From Isoetes taiwanensis (lineage: Eukaryota; Streptophyta; Lycopodiopsida; Isoetales; Isoetaceae): a DNA stretch of 64,000 nucleotides. The stretch spans positions 8,935,012 through 8,999,011 of the forward strand of contig JAJEKV010000046.1 of the NCBI GenBank assembly GCA_021234155.1, in the 5' to 3' direction. A program made the position numbers and the translations under genes. The notes beneath the pieces are model-generated. The model did not search any database and was not told the origin of the DNA. It was given only the letters and a program-made list of their open reading frames with translations. Shown here piece after piece: positions 1 to 10,765 of the stretch (its first letter is position 1; the number at the start of each line of letters is the position of its first letter).

Positions 1-1640
1 GTCTTGGCGTGGGCGTGAGCATCTTTGAAGAGCGTGGGCCAATAATACCCCGCTAGAAGGATTTTGGCGCGTCGTGGTGTCACCATGAAAATGACCACCA
101 CCTAGCCCTTGATGAGCTTCTCGAACAATATCCGAACTTCATGAGGTAGAACACAAGCCACGTCGAAGGATGGTGTCCTTACCCTTTTTGTAGAGATGTC
201 CCCGCAACCATGGTGTAGTCACGGACCTCTCTGAGAAATTGATGGCGACGGGATTGTCGCCAAGGAGAGAGTGTCTGCCTTTCGGTGGAAGAGCACCCGT
301 GAGGAGGTACTTCTGAAAATCATGGAACCAATGTGGTGTTGCCGTGACTAAAAAGAGCTGAGCATCGAAAGGCGTCCGAGACTCCGGTTGAGGGATCATC
401 TGTGTGGATGCGTGAAAGATAATCCGATTTACATAAGATTTGCCGGCCTTATGAACGATTTCAAAAGGAGCAAATTCTTGAGAAGAAGGACCCAACGAGC
501 AATGCGGCCCGTGGGGACTTGTTGATCAAATAAAGGAGTGCTTGGTGGTCCACAAAGAACTTGATTTGACTGCCCAAAAGATAGTGACGGAAGCGTTGGA
601 CACGTAAAAATGAGACCCAAAGCTTCACGCCTGGTGGCGAGATAGTTGCGCCAAAGCAGAATTGAGTTTTCTCACGGGCGTAGCGATTTGGTTTGTCGGT
701 GCGATCATATTCTTGAGAAAGAACAGCTCCAATAGCAAACGCCGAGACATCTACATGAACATGAAAGGGCTTGTCCCATTGAGGAGGAACAAGAACCGTG
801 CCCGAGTAAGCAAAAGCTTCAGCTGTTGAAAGCAAAGATCCGCTTTGGGAATTCCAAGCCTGTGGATTCGTCACCCGTGAGTTTATGAATGGGATCTGCA
901 ATGGTCGCTAGTCCGTATGAAGGTGGAGTAATAATTGACCTTACCCAGAAAGAGCGTGTCTCCTTGATATTGGCTGGTGCTTGAGCCTTGAGCACACAAC
1001 CGATTTTGGCGGGATCGGGTGATACCGCGCTTTGGTACAACATGGCCCCGTGTAACACCGTGAGGTGACGCAAAAGGTGCATTTCTCAGATTGAGACTAA
1101 TGCCTGACTCATCACATTTCGGAAGACGAAGTTCCAATTTATCCAAATGGTCAGCCATGGAACTCAGAGGGCGAGAAGTCATCTTGAAAAATTTGCAAGA
1201 AGGGATTTTCCTTCATGAAATCATGAAAAAACGAGAGCATGATGCGTTGAAACGTTGATGGAGAGTTTGATAATCCAAAAGGAACCACCTTGTAGGCAAA
1301 AGTGCCTGCCCGGGTGGTGAAAGTAGTCTTGAGTTGATCAGATTCTTTGATTGAGATCCGATTGTAGCCGAAAAACCATCCATGAAGGAGTACATCTCAT
1401 GTCCACCACCTCTTCCGAACCCCGGTCCGTGAAGGGAAGTGGAAAATGATCACGCCCGTGGGCCTGATTGAGTTTCCTGGTAGTCCACACAGACGCAGAT
1501 CTTACCATTGTGTTTGAGGGCAATGACGATGGGGCTCACCCATTCGTAATGTTTGACCTCATAGATCAAACCCGCAGCAAGGAGTTTATCAATTTCCGCC
1601 TTGACGCGATCACGGTAATTAGGGTTGAGCCGGTATCGCC
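1..1640 (-). pseudogene. Pol remnant: reverse transcriptase, RNase H and start of integrase
   Basis: At about 1640-1050 are recognisable RT blocks: a KAEIDKLL...GLIYEV stretch, a KICVCVDYQ block, FAYKVVPFGLSNSPSTFQ and a degenerate FQDDF at the catalytic YxDD position. At 461-901 is RNase H, with VDVSAFAIGAVLSQ and a HYLLGSQIKFFVDHQAL block. At 139-495 is the RNase H/integrase linker (FEIVHKAGKSYVNRI), and below 140 a remnant of the integrase zinc-binding region (LLAGYYWPTLFKDA). Several frameshifts and stops separate these blocks, so no functional protein is made. The assignment to Ty3/gypsy pol is secure; the exact break positions are not. Confidence 0.85.
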
Positions 1641-2502
1641 GCTAAGCTAAACCGGGTCGCGCATCGATTTGGTAGGAATGGTGAGTTCCCCAAGCTTTTG
1701 TTGATTCCCCAAGATCTCTCAACTCCGGCGAAAATGTGTTTGAATTTTTGAATAAACTTTGACGGCCCCCGCTACGATAAGGGGCCGGAAGATTTGCAAA
1801 AAATGCGACAAAGTTGATTGTTGCCCACGCCCACGATCTCGACTTCCGAGTCCGAATATGGGGTATTACTTCAATATTCCCGACAATGTGTGCGTGAGGT
1901 TGAGCATAACCAGATGCGTGGCACTTTTTGCGGTAAAAAGAGGGGTTGCTGAAGTTTCATCCAGCCAGAGGTTGCTTCATGACAGCGTACATCATCAACA
2001 GAGTTGCGTGAGGTTCAACATCTGAAAAGTGATCAACACGTTGGATTCGGATTGCAAGGAGCCGGTAAGGGTCAAGTAAAGCAGCCACACCGGTCCTCGA
2101 TCAAGAGTCATTTCTCCCCAAGGATCAAAGATATTCTGGGTAGGATGACGAGGCGCACTCGCAGTGGAGCCCCGAACTTGATAAATATTCTCGAGCTTCT
2201 TGAAATGCGGTAATCCGAGAGAGGGGTTCCGCATGTTCAACGTAAATGATCCCGCCTGCTTGCAAGTCCATGATGGCATTGAGGTGACCATCGCTGATGA
2301 CTAACCGGTCCGTGGGCCCAAGAATGGATACTCTTGGCCCAGCGGAGAAAAGGTCCGCCGACCAACATTTCATAGTCACCGGATCTTCGCCACCTTTCCA
2401 AACTCCAAATTCCATGGGGAAGCGGAGATCACCTATGTTGATGTGAAGAAGAGGTGTGACGCCTTTGAGGTCGCGTGGATATGGCCATTAGCCAACTTGA
2501 TG

Positions 2503-3132
2503 TCATATGGGGCACGAAAGAGTTGTGTGATGCCCATTTGTTTTGCGGAGTTTATCCGTGATGAGATTGACCGCGCTACCTCCATCTATTTGAACATGGT
2601 TGACTTGTCGATTACCCACCGTGGCATGGACCGTGGGTGTAGAGGTAGCCACAACCCCAACTAAAACAGTTGGGAGTGGTAACTGGTCCTTGAGAGCAGG
2701 ACAGAGTTTCAAAATGGTTGCCAAGCTTAAAGGAATTTTGATCTTGGCTAGCTCCTCTTGGAGTTCTAGAGGCACATGAGAAAAAAGGATCTGCTGGTTC
2801 CACCGGGTGCCGGAGTGCGTGGTATTGAAGCAAAGAACTTCTTTTGAGTAAGTCAACCTCCGCAAAGAATATTGGGATACGCCCCGAGAGCGTGGAGGTT
2901 GAGATGTGGAAGGTGTATCTTGTCTTTGTTGAGCTCTGGTGGTGGCATGAACATTTGCCAATGTGCGGCCTTCAGCAGCTTGCATGAGGTTCAAAATGCT
3001 TTGGCGAACTTTTGGCATGACATGTGGCATGAGCTTCTCCAAGTCAGGTGCAAAGTGAACCTTTTTTTCGTCCTCATGAGGAATGGTGTCAACTGCAAAG
3101 GCAGGTTGCGTGCCATTCGGAATAATGGTCAA
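2503..3132 (-). pseudogene. Retroviral-type aspartic protease region of the decayed gypsy element
   Basis: This is a 209-codon open stretch between gag and RT. Near its C-terminus it has VNHVQIDGGSAVNLI, which fits the aspartic protease active-site region of plant gypsy elements, where D-[ST]-G is usual. Here the triad reads D-G-G, so the active site looks altered. The N-terminal half (a HFAPDLEKLMP..VMPKVRQSIL region) resembles the gag-protease linker. The 2125-2415 region downstream continues in another frame with degraded protease-to-RT linker. It is a dead fragment. Confidence 0.65.
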
Positions 3133-3297
3133 GGGATGTGATGCCTTGGTCTGGCGTGAAACTAAACCAACCCAATTTGACGGCTGGACTGGAGGATTAA
3201 GTGCCTGAAAAATTTCCTCCTCGCTTGTTGATCCAAATGAGGTTGATTTGCCGGAGCTGGTTGATAGCGTGATTGCCGAGGCGCCTTTGGTGGCTTC

Positions 3298-4963
3298 TTA
3301 AGAACCGGTCTCTCGGCCTTGTTTGCCATTAGCAATCCAGAGTTGGTAAGCCGTGAGGCGGACCGATGTGGTCCGATTTGTGCCGTGAAGTCGCACTAAC
3401 TTGTGGAAGTTGAGGACACGCCGTGGTGGTATGACCCCATTCTTGACAAAGGATAACACCGAAGCTTTAGAAGGATCAAAAGGAGGACGTGGGTTGGATC
3501 CCTGTTGGATCCCCGCTTGTTGCCCCCCTCTTGATAGAGTTGAGTGGGTTGCACCCGGCGTGGTGGTCACCGATAGTGCGATTGTTGCCGAGGTGTGGTT
3601 TGCACTTGATAAACCATTTTGTTGTGGAACGGTGTGGGATGAGTGCGCAGTGCACTCTTCCGCGGCATGATTGCACATGTTGCATCGCTTGCAATGAGGC
3701 GGGCCATTGGTGGAGTTGCACTCATTTGCCAAATGGCCTTGGTATTTGCAAATATGGCACCGATCCGATCGCTACTGCGGGATTAGCGTGTTGAGGCTGA
3801 ATACCGCCCTCGTGGAACCATGACAGTGGAATGAACGGGAGCTCTTGAAGAGCCACGCCTGAGGAGAAACATTGACCGAAAGTGATTGACAAGGTCGATA
3901 GCCCGCTCCAAAGTCTTGGGACGTAGGTATTCAGGCCATGAGTCGAATAGCCGGAGGAAGTCCTTGGAGAAACCGCACCAAAATGCGGCTCGTGTGGGGT
4001 ACTCCTTGAGCTTACTTAGCGTAATGTGAAGTCGATCCGCAAAATCCCCGAGCGCACTGTGGGCTCTTGTTGAAGTTCATTGAGTTGCTTGAGATGAAGT
4101 TGATCATCATCCGTGGTCCCATAATGAGACGTAAAAGCGCTTCGCATTTCGACCCGGTCGTGTTGCCAATGGCTTTTGTTGGACATGAGCCATTGATGAG
4201 GAGAGCCACGCAGGTGGTGGAAAAGATGTGGAATTTCAGTTGAGGTTGGCGCATGACCATTTAGGACAGCTAGAGCCTCAAATTCTTCCATGTGGGCCTG
4301 AGCACTTTGGTCTAAGGGTTTGCCTTTTCGTGTTGCCAAAGGTGGGATAAGTCGGCTTCAAAGTCCGAAAGGTAGATGTGAAAGTTTGGGCTGGGACGAG
4401 AAACAATTATAGTGAGGATATTGAGGTTGAGTTGGATGTGGCATGGTGCCCGGCGGACTCGATGAAGGGGTGATCGCGGTTGAGGAACCGGGTTCTTTGG
4501 GAGCATTGGTTTTGAGATCTGAAGGTTGTAAACCGGAAGAGCAAATGGGAAATGTAGGGAAAGGATATTCCCGGGTAGGCGCAAAAAGAGACGCGTGTGG
4601 ATATCCTTGCCCACCCGGGGAGATGATGGTTGTGAAGGAAGAGGCGATGGCCCAAGAATGATGGATGTAGGCATGTTCAGGGGGTATGAAAGTACGGTTG
4701 AGAAGGTTGAGCCCGATAGGGGCTCCTCGATAGTGATGAGGTGATCGAGGTTGTGAGCAATGTTTGCACGCTTTGGGGCGGGAACCGGGGGAGACAGACC
4801 GAGGGGTTGGTGGCGCCGACCGAGCCCTAGACCGAAGATGGCCTCCCTCTATGTCATAAGCAGATCCATACATGTCGCGAACAGTTTCCCGACGCTGATG
4901 GCGCTCCAAGCGAGAGGCCGTCTGAGAAAGGAGTTCTTCTGGCGTGAAATTTCGGACAGACAT
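3298..4963 (-). pseudogene. Gag remnant of the decayed gypsy element
   Basis: The best start is the ATG at 4963 (MSVRNFTPEELLSQ), followed by a proline/serine/arginine-rich N-terminus. The capsid-like segment is in another frame at 4016-4339 (HMEEFEALAVLNG, HHLRGSPHQWLM, SHYGTTDDDQLHLKQLNEL). After more frame changes a cysteine cluster at 3298-3732 (CKRCNMCNHAAEEC) is a plausible CCHC nucleic-acid-binding knuckle. The order N-terminus, retrotrans_gag, knuckle is normal for the family. At least two frameshifts make it non-functional. Confidence 0.75.
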
Positions 4964-5387
4964 GGCGACAGAAGAAAGTAGGATGGAATCAGACCCGGCA
5001 GCGGCGACAGTGTTTGGGGTCTGGGTTCGGGAACTCCTGGAAGACAGCCCTCTGTGAGGACCCGTGGATCTAACAGGAGAGTCCGGGGGACTATGTCACG
5101 CGGGATTTGCAAGAAGAGAAGAAGAAGAAGAAAACAGAACAAATGAGAGGAAAATGATAAGCTTCCTTGATATCAATGATGAACATACATGAGCTCTCGC
5201 AATAGAGAGAAAAACTGAAAGGAGACAAGACTCAAAACTCATCTAGAACTCATGTGCGAGCTCTAGTCATATATATAGTACAATGGCCTTGGGCCCAATA
5301 TAGACACTCTGACTGATCTCGGTGCCGACTCCTGGAAGGAGGCCTGATTTGCAGGAATGTGGGCGGTGCCTCTTGAAGTGCCTAGAA

Positions 5388-5741
5388 TCATGCTGACGCT
5401 GACGCGTGCGGTGACGGGCCGTCACTTGTCTGAGCGGCGCCTCTTGATAGGCTTTGACTGCGTGGTCTGCTGCTTGGTCTTCTGCTGAGCCTTTGATGGC
5501 TGGCCCGTGGCTGACTGAGGATCCTTGAGCTTGACCTGGTCTGTCGTATGCATGAATAGTCCTGTACCAGGAGGCACAGGACTAACAATAACCTGAATGT
5601 CTCGTCTAGCATCTCCTTCAAGTGCGGCCGCGGATAGATCCACTTGGTGTTTGATTCTACTGGTGTCTGATGAAACTGTTCTCTAGCCACTTTATTTTTC
5701 GGAAAAGTCTTGCAAAGGACTCCGTTTAGGTCGAACACCAC
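5388..5741 (-). pseudogene. HAD/FCP1-like phosphatase domain fragment
   Basis: The segment opens with VVFDLNGVLCKTF, which fits motif I of HAD phosphatases (DxDGTL-like), followed by a spaced KWIYPRPHLKEMLDE block typical of the NLI-interacting/FCP1-like subgroup. The second aspartate of motif I is asparagine here. About 60 residues in, the frame changes to a basic tail ending KPIKRRRSDK, which looks like a nuclear localisation signal. Motifs II-IV are absent, so this is a truncated copy. It lies on the same strand between the gypsy element and the methylase-like pseudogene. A gene captured by a transposon is one explanation; a host pseudogene is another. Confidence 0.55.
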
Positions 5742-5817
5742 AACCTTCTTAGAAACGCAATGGAAGCTGAAACATCAAACATGTATCCGGTCAGCAAGAT
5801 ACGATAACACAAACAAT

Positions 5818-5960
5818 ACAAACGCGCCAAGCGTGATTTGAAATAGTCATAACCAAATCGCGCTCGGCGTGATTTAGTTTGACAACGAAAAATAATCAGC
5901 AAGCTTTGGCGCGATTTAATTCAAAGGTAATACAAATTAAATCACGCGTGGGCGCTATTT
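5818..5960. repeat. Degenerate copies of the CACGCCnGGCGTG palindrome family, cluster 1
   Basis: Four to five spaced variants (CGCGCCAAGCGTGA, GCGCTCGGCGTGA, GGCGCGATTT, TCACGCGTGGGCGC) occur within 140 bp, each flanked by an ATTTGAAAT/ATTTAGTTT-like AT-rich stretch. The same combination of GC palindrome plus AAATCAA flank recurs at 8.1-8.3 kb. This cluster lies just beyond the 3' end of the methylase-like ORF. Confidence 0.6.
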
Positions 5961-6046
5961 CGTGGGCAAGGCCATACCTATCATCTTCGGGCCATTTGCC
6001 GTCATCGGTGATTCTCCCCTCCGCCACCCTTAATCTTCGCCTCTTC

Positions 6047-8041
6047 TTATTTGTTAGAATTGTTATTTTCTATTAGTTCCGCTGCGTCCTTCACAACTGA
6101 CATTATTTTACTATTGATTTGGCAAACCTGTGAATCACTAGAGCCGCCTTCGTTGCCTTCATTTTCGGTTTCCCTGTCAATTATTTCATTGTTAACCTGT
6201 GAATCTACTCTATTGTTGCTTGCATCACCCGCAATGTGGGCAAGGATATTCCCTAAGTTCGCCGCCATCACAGTACTTTGAGCAACCACTTTAGCAGCTA
6301 TTTGTTCATTACTGCTTTCCTTATCAGGCTGCAGATTACTAGTTCCCTCTCCAAGAGCAATGTCCACTTTCGAATTGGACAAGTCTACGAGACTTTTGAT
6401 TGCTGATGATTTCAGGTTGCCATAAGGGCCTTTAGGAGACTTGGCAAGCACATGCATGAGGAATGGTTCAAGAAAGTCTTTGGCCTGCTCATCACTCACA
6501 AAGCAGTGACATCTTCTTGCACCCATAAGAGCCTCTCGGGCAATATAACCTCCAACATGAAGCTCCAAGCAGGTTGTATCAATTGGAGCAAATGCCTCGA
6601 CGAGGTAAGCAGCCATAGACGGGGGAAATCCATTTTTATTTAAGGGGCCCTTCTCCTTAGTTTGTAGCTCGTACTTGATTTCCCCACTTAGGAGGGGGTC
6701 CCGATCCTCATCCTCTTCTGACTCATCCTGTTCTGACTGATCCTGATCCGTATGAAAGAATATAGTTCTTAAGTCTGGATCATCTAGAAGAAAACATTCC
6801 CATGCACTGCTATTGTCACCCTTGGCCTTAGCAATATCATATTCCTCGTCTGACAGCATGGATATCATAATAAAGATCACATGTGCCATCTTCCGTTCTG
6901 TTCGCAGCTCATTATCCTTAACATCATATATTAGGCATCCCTCCCTAATAACTTTGAGGCACTCCAGATCATGAGCAGCAGATAGTGCATGCAGATGTGA
7001 CTCACCTGAAGGACAAACGATGACAATAGTGAAGGACCTCTCAGTTGTCAATCCTATACAGCTGGTAAAGAAGCTACTGTAGTCCTTCTGGTTCATGCCC
7101 ATATCTCCTCTCCCACCCCTGCTGTCCAACACAAAGAGTGATATATTTTTAAGGCCAGAAGTTGAATCTGGCAAGAGACCTTTGTACCCAATGGAGACCA
7201 ATCTTCGGGCATGCTGTCGTCTTCTCCAAAGAATCTTCTTCACAAGGGCCACTTTTCTTCTCAACTCAGCCAGTACCTTAGGGGGTAGAGTCTCCTTATG
7301 TTTTGTATTTTTAGCCTTCCAATTCTTTAGGAAGTCCTTTGACCAGAATACAAACTTCTTGATGTCATCATTACTCGACCTTGTATTTGTCCAAAGAATC
7401 CAATTTCGGATAATGCCACATCCCCCCGATAGCCTTTGTAACTCAGCTCCCCTACAAATGTGACTTCATTGTATCGTACATCCTTTACATGATCGCAACA
7501 CTCAACGAAGGACATCCTATCCTTGGTGAAAGCACCCTTCTTGTATAAGACTTCCTTCTTTAAGCACCGGGTCTAAAACCCAAATGGTCTCAAATATTGC
7601 CTAGCCCCCGAGTCTTTCTCATCTCTGTCACATTCAAGTCAAAGATGCTTACATCAACAGAGGCACCCTACCCATAGTATCCGGCAGACTTCCTTGTGCA
7701 TAAGCGTCCCGCAATTCATTCCACTTGAGCCATCTTGCCTCCTTACAAAACACAATCTTACACGAAGTCTGTTGGTCCGACTGCCGGATGAGCTTTCGTA
7801 AGATCTGCAATGTCATCACCACCTTTTTTCTTTGATTTTCTTGCGGTCTTCTTCTTCTCATGTATAATTGTTCATGACATGAGTCCGCCCCAAAGCCTTT
7901 GAATGCCTCGGACTTTGACCCGCCATGCGGTGGGCAATGGGCAGCCATATTCCACCCATCGTTGATCGGGCGCAGCGGTTGTTCAACGTATGGACCGCAA
8001 TAGTACGTACATTGAATCAAGATCATAGAATAGAAACACAC
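6047..8041 (-). pseudogene. Broken gene with a weakly methylase-like C-terminal region
   Basis: The longest intact piece is 405 codons (7264-6047, stop at 6047). Its residues about 235-285 (LVEAFAPIDTTCLELHVGGYIAREALMGAR, split here as VEAFAPIDTTCLELHVGG and IAREALMGARRCHCFVSDE) line up by spacing with the SAM-binding motif of DNA adenine methylases (V-L-D-x-F-x-G-S-G ... A...GR...GIE). The glycine triad is poor and no DPPY/NPPF motif is visible, so activity is doubtful. Upstream, 7649-8041 is another open stretch of 130 codons. The two are joined through 7300-7650 with at least one frameshift and one stop. An acidic linker (SEQDESEEDEDRD) sits mid-protein. I do not recognise the family with certainty; the methylase link is inference from pattern only. 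Confidence 0.45.
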
Positions 8042-8310
8042 CGGGCGCGATTTGAATAGAATTGATGAAGAGAAAAATCACCGGGCGTGAAATGAATAAA
8101 GTTACTAATGCAATTCCAGCGGCGTGCTTCAAATCAAACCAATTCACGCCAGGCGTGTTTTCAAATCAATCGAATTCACGCCAGGCGTGTTTTCAAATCA
8201 ATTGGTTGACTTGAAAACACGCCTGGCGTGAATTCGATTGATTTCAAAACACGCCTGGCGTGAATTGGTTTGATTTGAAAGCACGCCTGGCGTGAATACA
8301 ATTTATGAAA
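8041..8310. repeat. Palindrome cluster 2 with a near-perfect 152-bp hairpin
   Basis: This stretch has five full copies of ACGCCAGGCGTG or its complement ACGCCTGGCGTG at about 8146-8296, plus half-sites at 8041-8126. The arms 8128-8196 and 8211-8279 (69 nt each) are reverse complements with a single mismatch around a 14-nt loop, so the DNA could form a long cruciform or the RNA a long hairpin. The unit is GC palindrome plus TTTTCAAATCAA. It separates the ParB-like exons from the methylase-like gene, in an intron or an intergenic spacer. Confidence 0.9.
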
Positions 8311-8339
8311 CCAGGTTGATTACCTTTTGTATAGAAATG

Positions 8340-10059
8340 TCTTCCCCATTTCATTCAAAGTTGCACTAATCTCAAATTAATCTGCAGTGAAGTATTGGCA
8401 TCCAAGATACGACACCTCCTATACACATAGTGATTGTAGAACACTTTTTGGCCTGTTTGTTCTGCCTTTTTCCTGCCTGATGATGGCCTTTTGTGCCTCA
8501 ACGGAATGCTGCCCGTCGATGATGACATATTTAATATCATCACTTGATAATAGCTCTGGACGTTAGGCCCACACAAAGAAGCTTGTTCGAGATCATATCC
8601 CAAGGTAGCACATCCGCTGGCATAGGCATTTGACCTGGATTACTAATCATGCTCTGAACAATCTCCATGGCATGTGCTGGATCATATCTCCTGCTAACAT
8701 AAATGGAGCTTGGTGAACGGATGAGGGACTTCACATGGATCGCAAAAGTTTCCTTAAGACCCAATGGATAATGGTCACTACTTATTCAAATTGTTCATGG
8801 CCTCTAGCTGCGCCACTCTGTCCTGTTCATTCTCAAAAACAGAAGCCTCCATGCCTTCGACAACTGCAGGTTGAACATTCTTCCCTAGATCTAGGACCCT
8901 TTTAGAAGCTTTCAAGTCAGCTAATTCCCTAGCTTGCTGCAAATAGTGACTTGGTGTCGGTTTAGTGAACATGCCTCTACGCACAGCTGTAACCCCTTGG
9001 CAAATAGATATTGGCGTAACTGCTACATTGGTTGGCCAACCATACTTAAAACATGTCTCACCGCTCACATCCGCTCTTCATGAACGTATCCTTGTATGCA
9101 GTAGCTCTACAAAGGAGTAAGTCCGAGCGCATCTTTCTTCTCGCTTCGTAATCTCCAAGAGCAATTTGCGCTTGGTGTCATCCTCTTCCTCACAAGAGAT
9201 TAGGATCCCTTTGTTTGGCCATCTTGTCCGCTTCCTTTTTTCCTCGAGAAGAGAGTTAAGTCGAGCTTGCCATTTGTCTTGGCAAGGTCAACGTACCACC
9301 TCGGCACCCTCGCCCATTTCCTCTTCGTGGCAGGGTGGTCATGGTTGCTATAAGAATCGGCCCTTATCATCTAAGGTGAGATCATATGGTAACGCATCCG
9401 GGTCGTCTCCCCTTGCTTTCTTGGCAGGATTAGAACCCGAATTAGTAGGGGTTTTCTTCCTCTTGAGCACTGCAAATGAAGATGAGCACTTTTTAGAGTA
9501 CTTTTCAGAACAAGAGATCACGCTTGGCGTGCATTTAAACCTAAATTAGTACAAATCACGCTTGGCGTGTTGGTATCTCCTATTATTGACCATGCTATGC
9601 GTTAATTTGAAACTAAATTATTTTGCATCCACATTTTAAGCTACATACCCTTCATGAATCCATATTTCACACTATTTAACCTCATTGAACATTGCTATCT
9701 CCAACTGTCTAACACCGCTATATTCTATATATAAAACAGAGCAAAATTATGTTCTACGTAATCTTATAATCCGAGCATTAATCGATGTTAATACTTAAAA
9801 TTCATGCAAAGCATAATAACTCAAACTCATGCAAAGCATATTATCTGAAGGCAAGGAAATATCTCAAATTCATGCAAGCATAATACTCTCCACACAGTGT
9901 GTATTCTGTGGCAAATTAAATACCTTGAATAGGGTTCTGTGTATTCTGTGTATTCTGATCAACGTCCTCTGAAACTTGAGAAGAGCCGGGTTTAGAGATT
10001 CCTCTTCCACCGCTTCCTCTGCCCCGTCCGCCTCGACCTCGATTCGCTTTAGAAGACAT
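8340..10059 (-). pseudogene. Multi-exon gene with RGG exon, NLS and ParB-like DGQHS domain, broken
   Basis: Exon 1 is 10059-9924: ATG, then an Arg/Gly-rich start (SSKANRGRGGRGRGSGGRG), ending at a CAAG|GTATTT donor. A TTTGCAG acceptor places exon 2 at 9469. The phase is kept across the junction, giving VLKRKKTPTN and PAKKARG, a likely nuclear localisation signal. Exon 2 then breaks into three frames (about 9350-9070). After 9068 comes a helical region (QQARELADLKASKRVLDLG, EQDRVAQLEAMNNLNK). At 8764-8341, in two frames, are IHVKSLIRSPSSIYVSRRYD and VIIDGQHSV, which match the order of the ParB/sulfiredoxin-like nuclease domain and its DGQH motif. Splice sites and motif order suggest a real ancestral gene; frameshifts show this copy is dead. 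Confidence 0.6.
9515..9572. repeat. Two copies of a CACGCTTGGCGTG variant in intron 1
   Basis: TCACGCTTGGCGTG occurs twice, about 40 bp apart, inside the first intron of the ParB-like gene. Both copies sit next to AT-rich sequence like those of the other clusters. The left half-site CACGC and right half-site GCGTG are kept, and only the centre varies. Confidence 0.75.
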
Positions 10060-10419
10060 CTCTGGAGTCGCCTAGTAACAGAGTCGGAAGGTCGCTCGGA
10101 TACGCGCTCGAGCTGCTCGAAGAAATAGCTTTTTCTACCTGTACGAGAAATAGAGAAATTTGAATTTCAAGAAAACACAAAATGCAGTTTCGAAATATTC
10201 TTGACACATACAAATAATAATGACGAAGACCCGTCCGCCGACTTCTTTCATTAAGTTTTTAAAAACCAATCTACCCAAAAAGTATCCCGCCAAATTTATC
10301 CCGCCTAAACGTAGTTAACCTAATCTTTCTTCTAATTCGAATTTTCCCGACCGCCAGAGTTTCCATAGCGCCTTCAGCTTCTCAAATCAGCTTCAGAGAC
10401 TCAAATCAGCTTCTCAAGA
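10060..10419. promoter_or_regulatory. Head-to-head intergenic region between two transposon-type genes
   Basis: This 360-bp gap separates the ATG of the minus-strand RGG/ParB-like gene (10059) from a plus-strand ATG at 10420, so it probably held a divergent promoter. It includes a short tandem CTTC-AGA/TCAAATCAGC repeat at 10375-10417. I see no clear TATA box or palindrome copy in it. Confidence 0.3.
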
Positions 10420-10755
10420 ATGGCTACAGAATTCTGGTACTCATCTCATTCCAATAGCTTGAACATTAATTTCCAATAGTAGGTGTCTGAATAGCAATTT
10501 TCTGCAGTGTCGAAGATGAATGTTTCATGTTAACTACAAATCGAAAAGGAAAGTAGGATTATGCAAGATCGACTCCATCGATCCGATCAGAAATCGTCAT
10601 GGAATTCCACCGGGATAAGTATGTCCGAAAGTTACGATTAATCACTTTGCTATGGATGAAGCTTTACCTCGCAGACACACCACCGGTGGGGATACGGGTT
10701 GGAGAAAGTGTTGGAATATTTGTTGCATGGCCAAGAAACCGCTTAAAAAAGGTAT
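10420..10755 (+). pseudogene. DUF8039-like transposon protein remnant, plus strand
   Basis: ATG at 10420 opens a 17-nt exon with a GTACTC donor, and exon 2 starts after TGCAG at 10508. Exon 2 has VGLCKIDSIDPIRNRHGIPPG in one frame and GIRVGESVGIFVAWP in another, ending at an AAAAAAG|GTATGT donor (about 10750). The layout '...D-P...HG.P.G ... VGxFVAWP' is the one I know from DUF8039-type domains of plant transposon proteins. A frameshift separates the two halves and the first reading frame hits an early stop, so it is a remnant. The family name is given from memory of the pattern. Confidence 0.45.
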
Positions 10756-10765
10756 GTAACATGTA

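Larger units (their letters stand above)
1..5142 (-). mobile_element. Decayed Ty3/gypsy LTR retrotransposon, gag to integrase start
   Basis: Read on the minus strand, gag, zinc knuckle, protease, reverse transcriptase, RNase H and the start of integrase follow in order, each in fragments broken by stops and frameshifts. The order PR-RT-RH-IN is that of Ty3/gypsy elements. The window edge cuts the integrase. The sequence TGTCACG at 5094 could be the inner end of a 5' LTR, but I could not find the matching outer end or a convincing primer-binding site, so the upper boundary is approximate. Confidence 0.85.

Noticed and set aside
5094-5390. 5' LTR of the decayed gypsy element
   Set aside because: A TGTCACG edge exists, but no matching outer end or primer-binding site was found, so no LTR feature is claimed.
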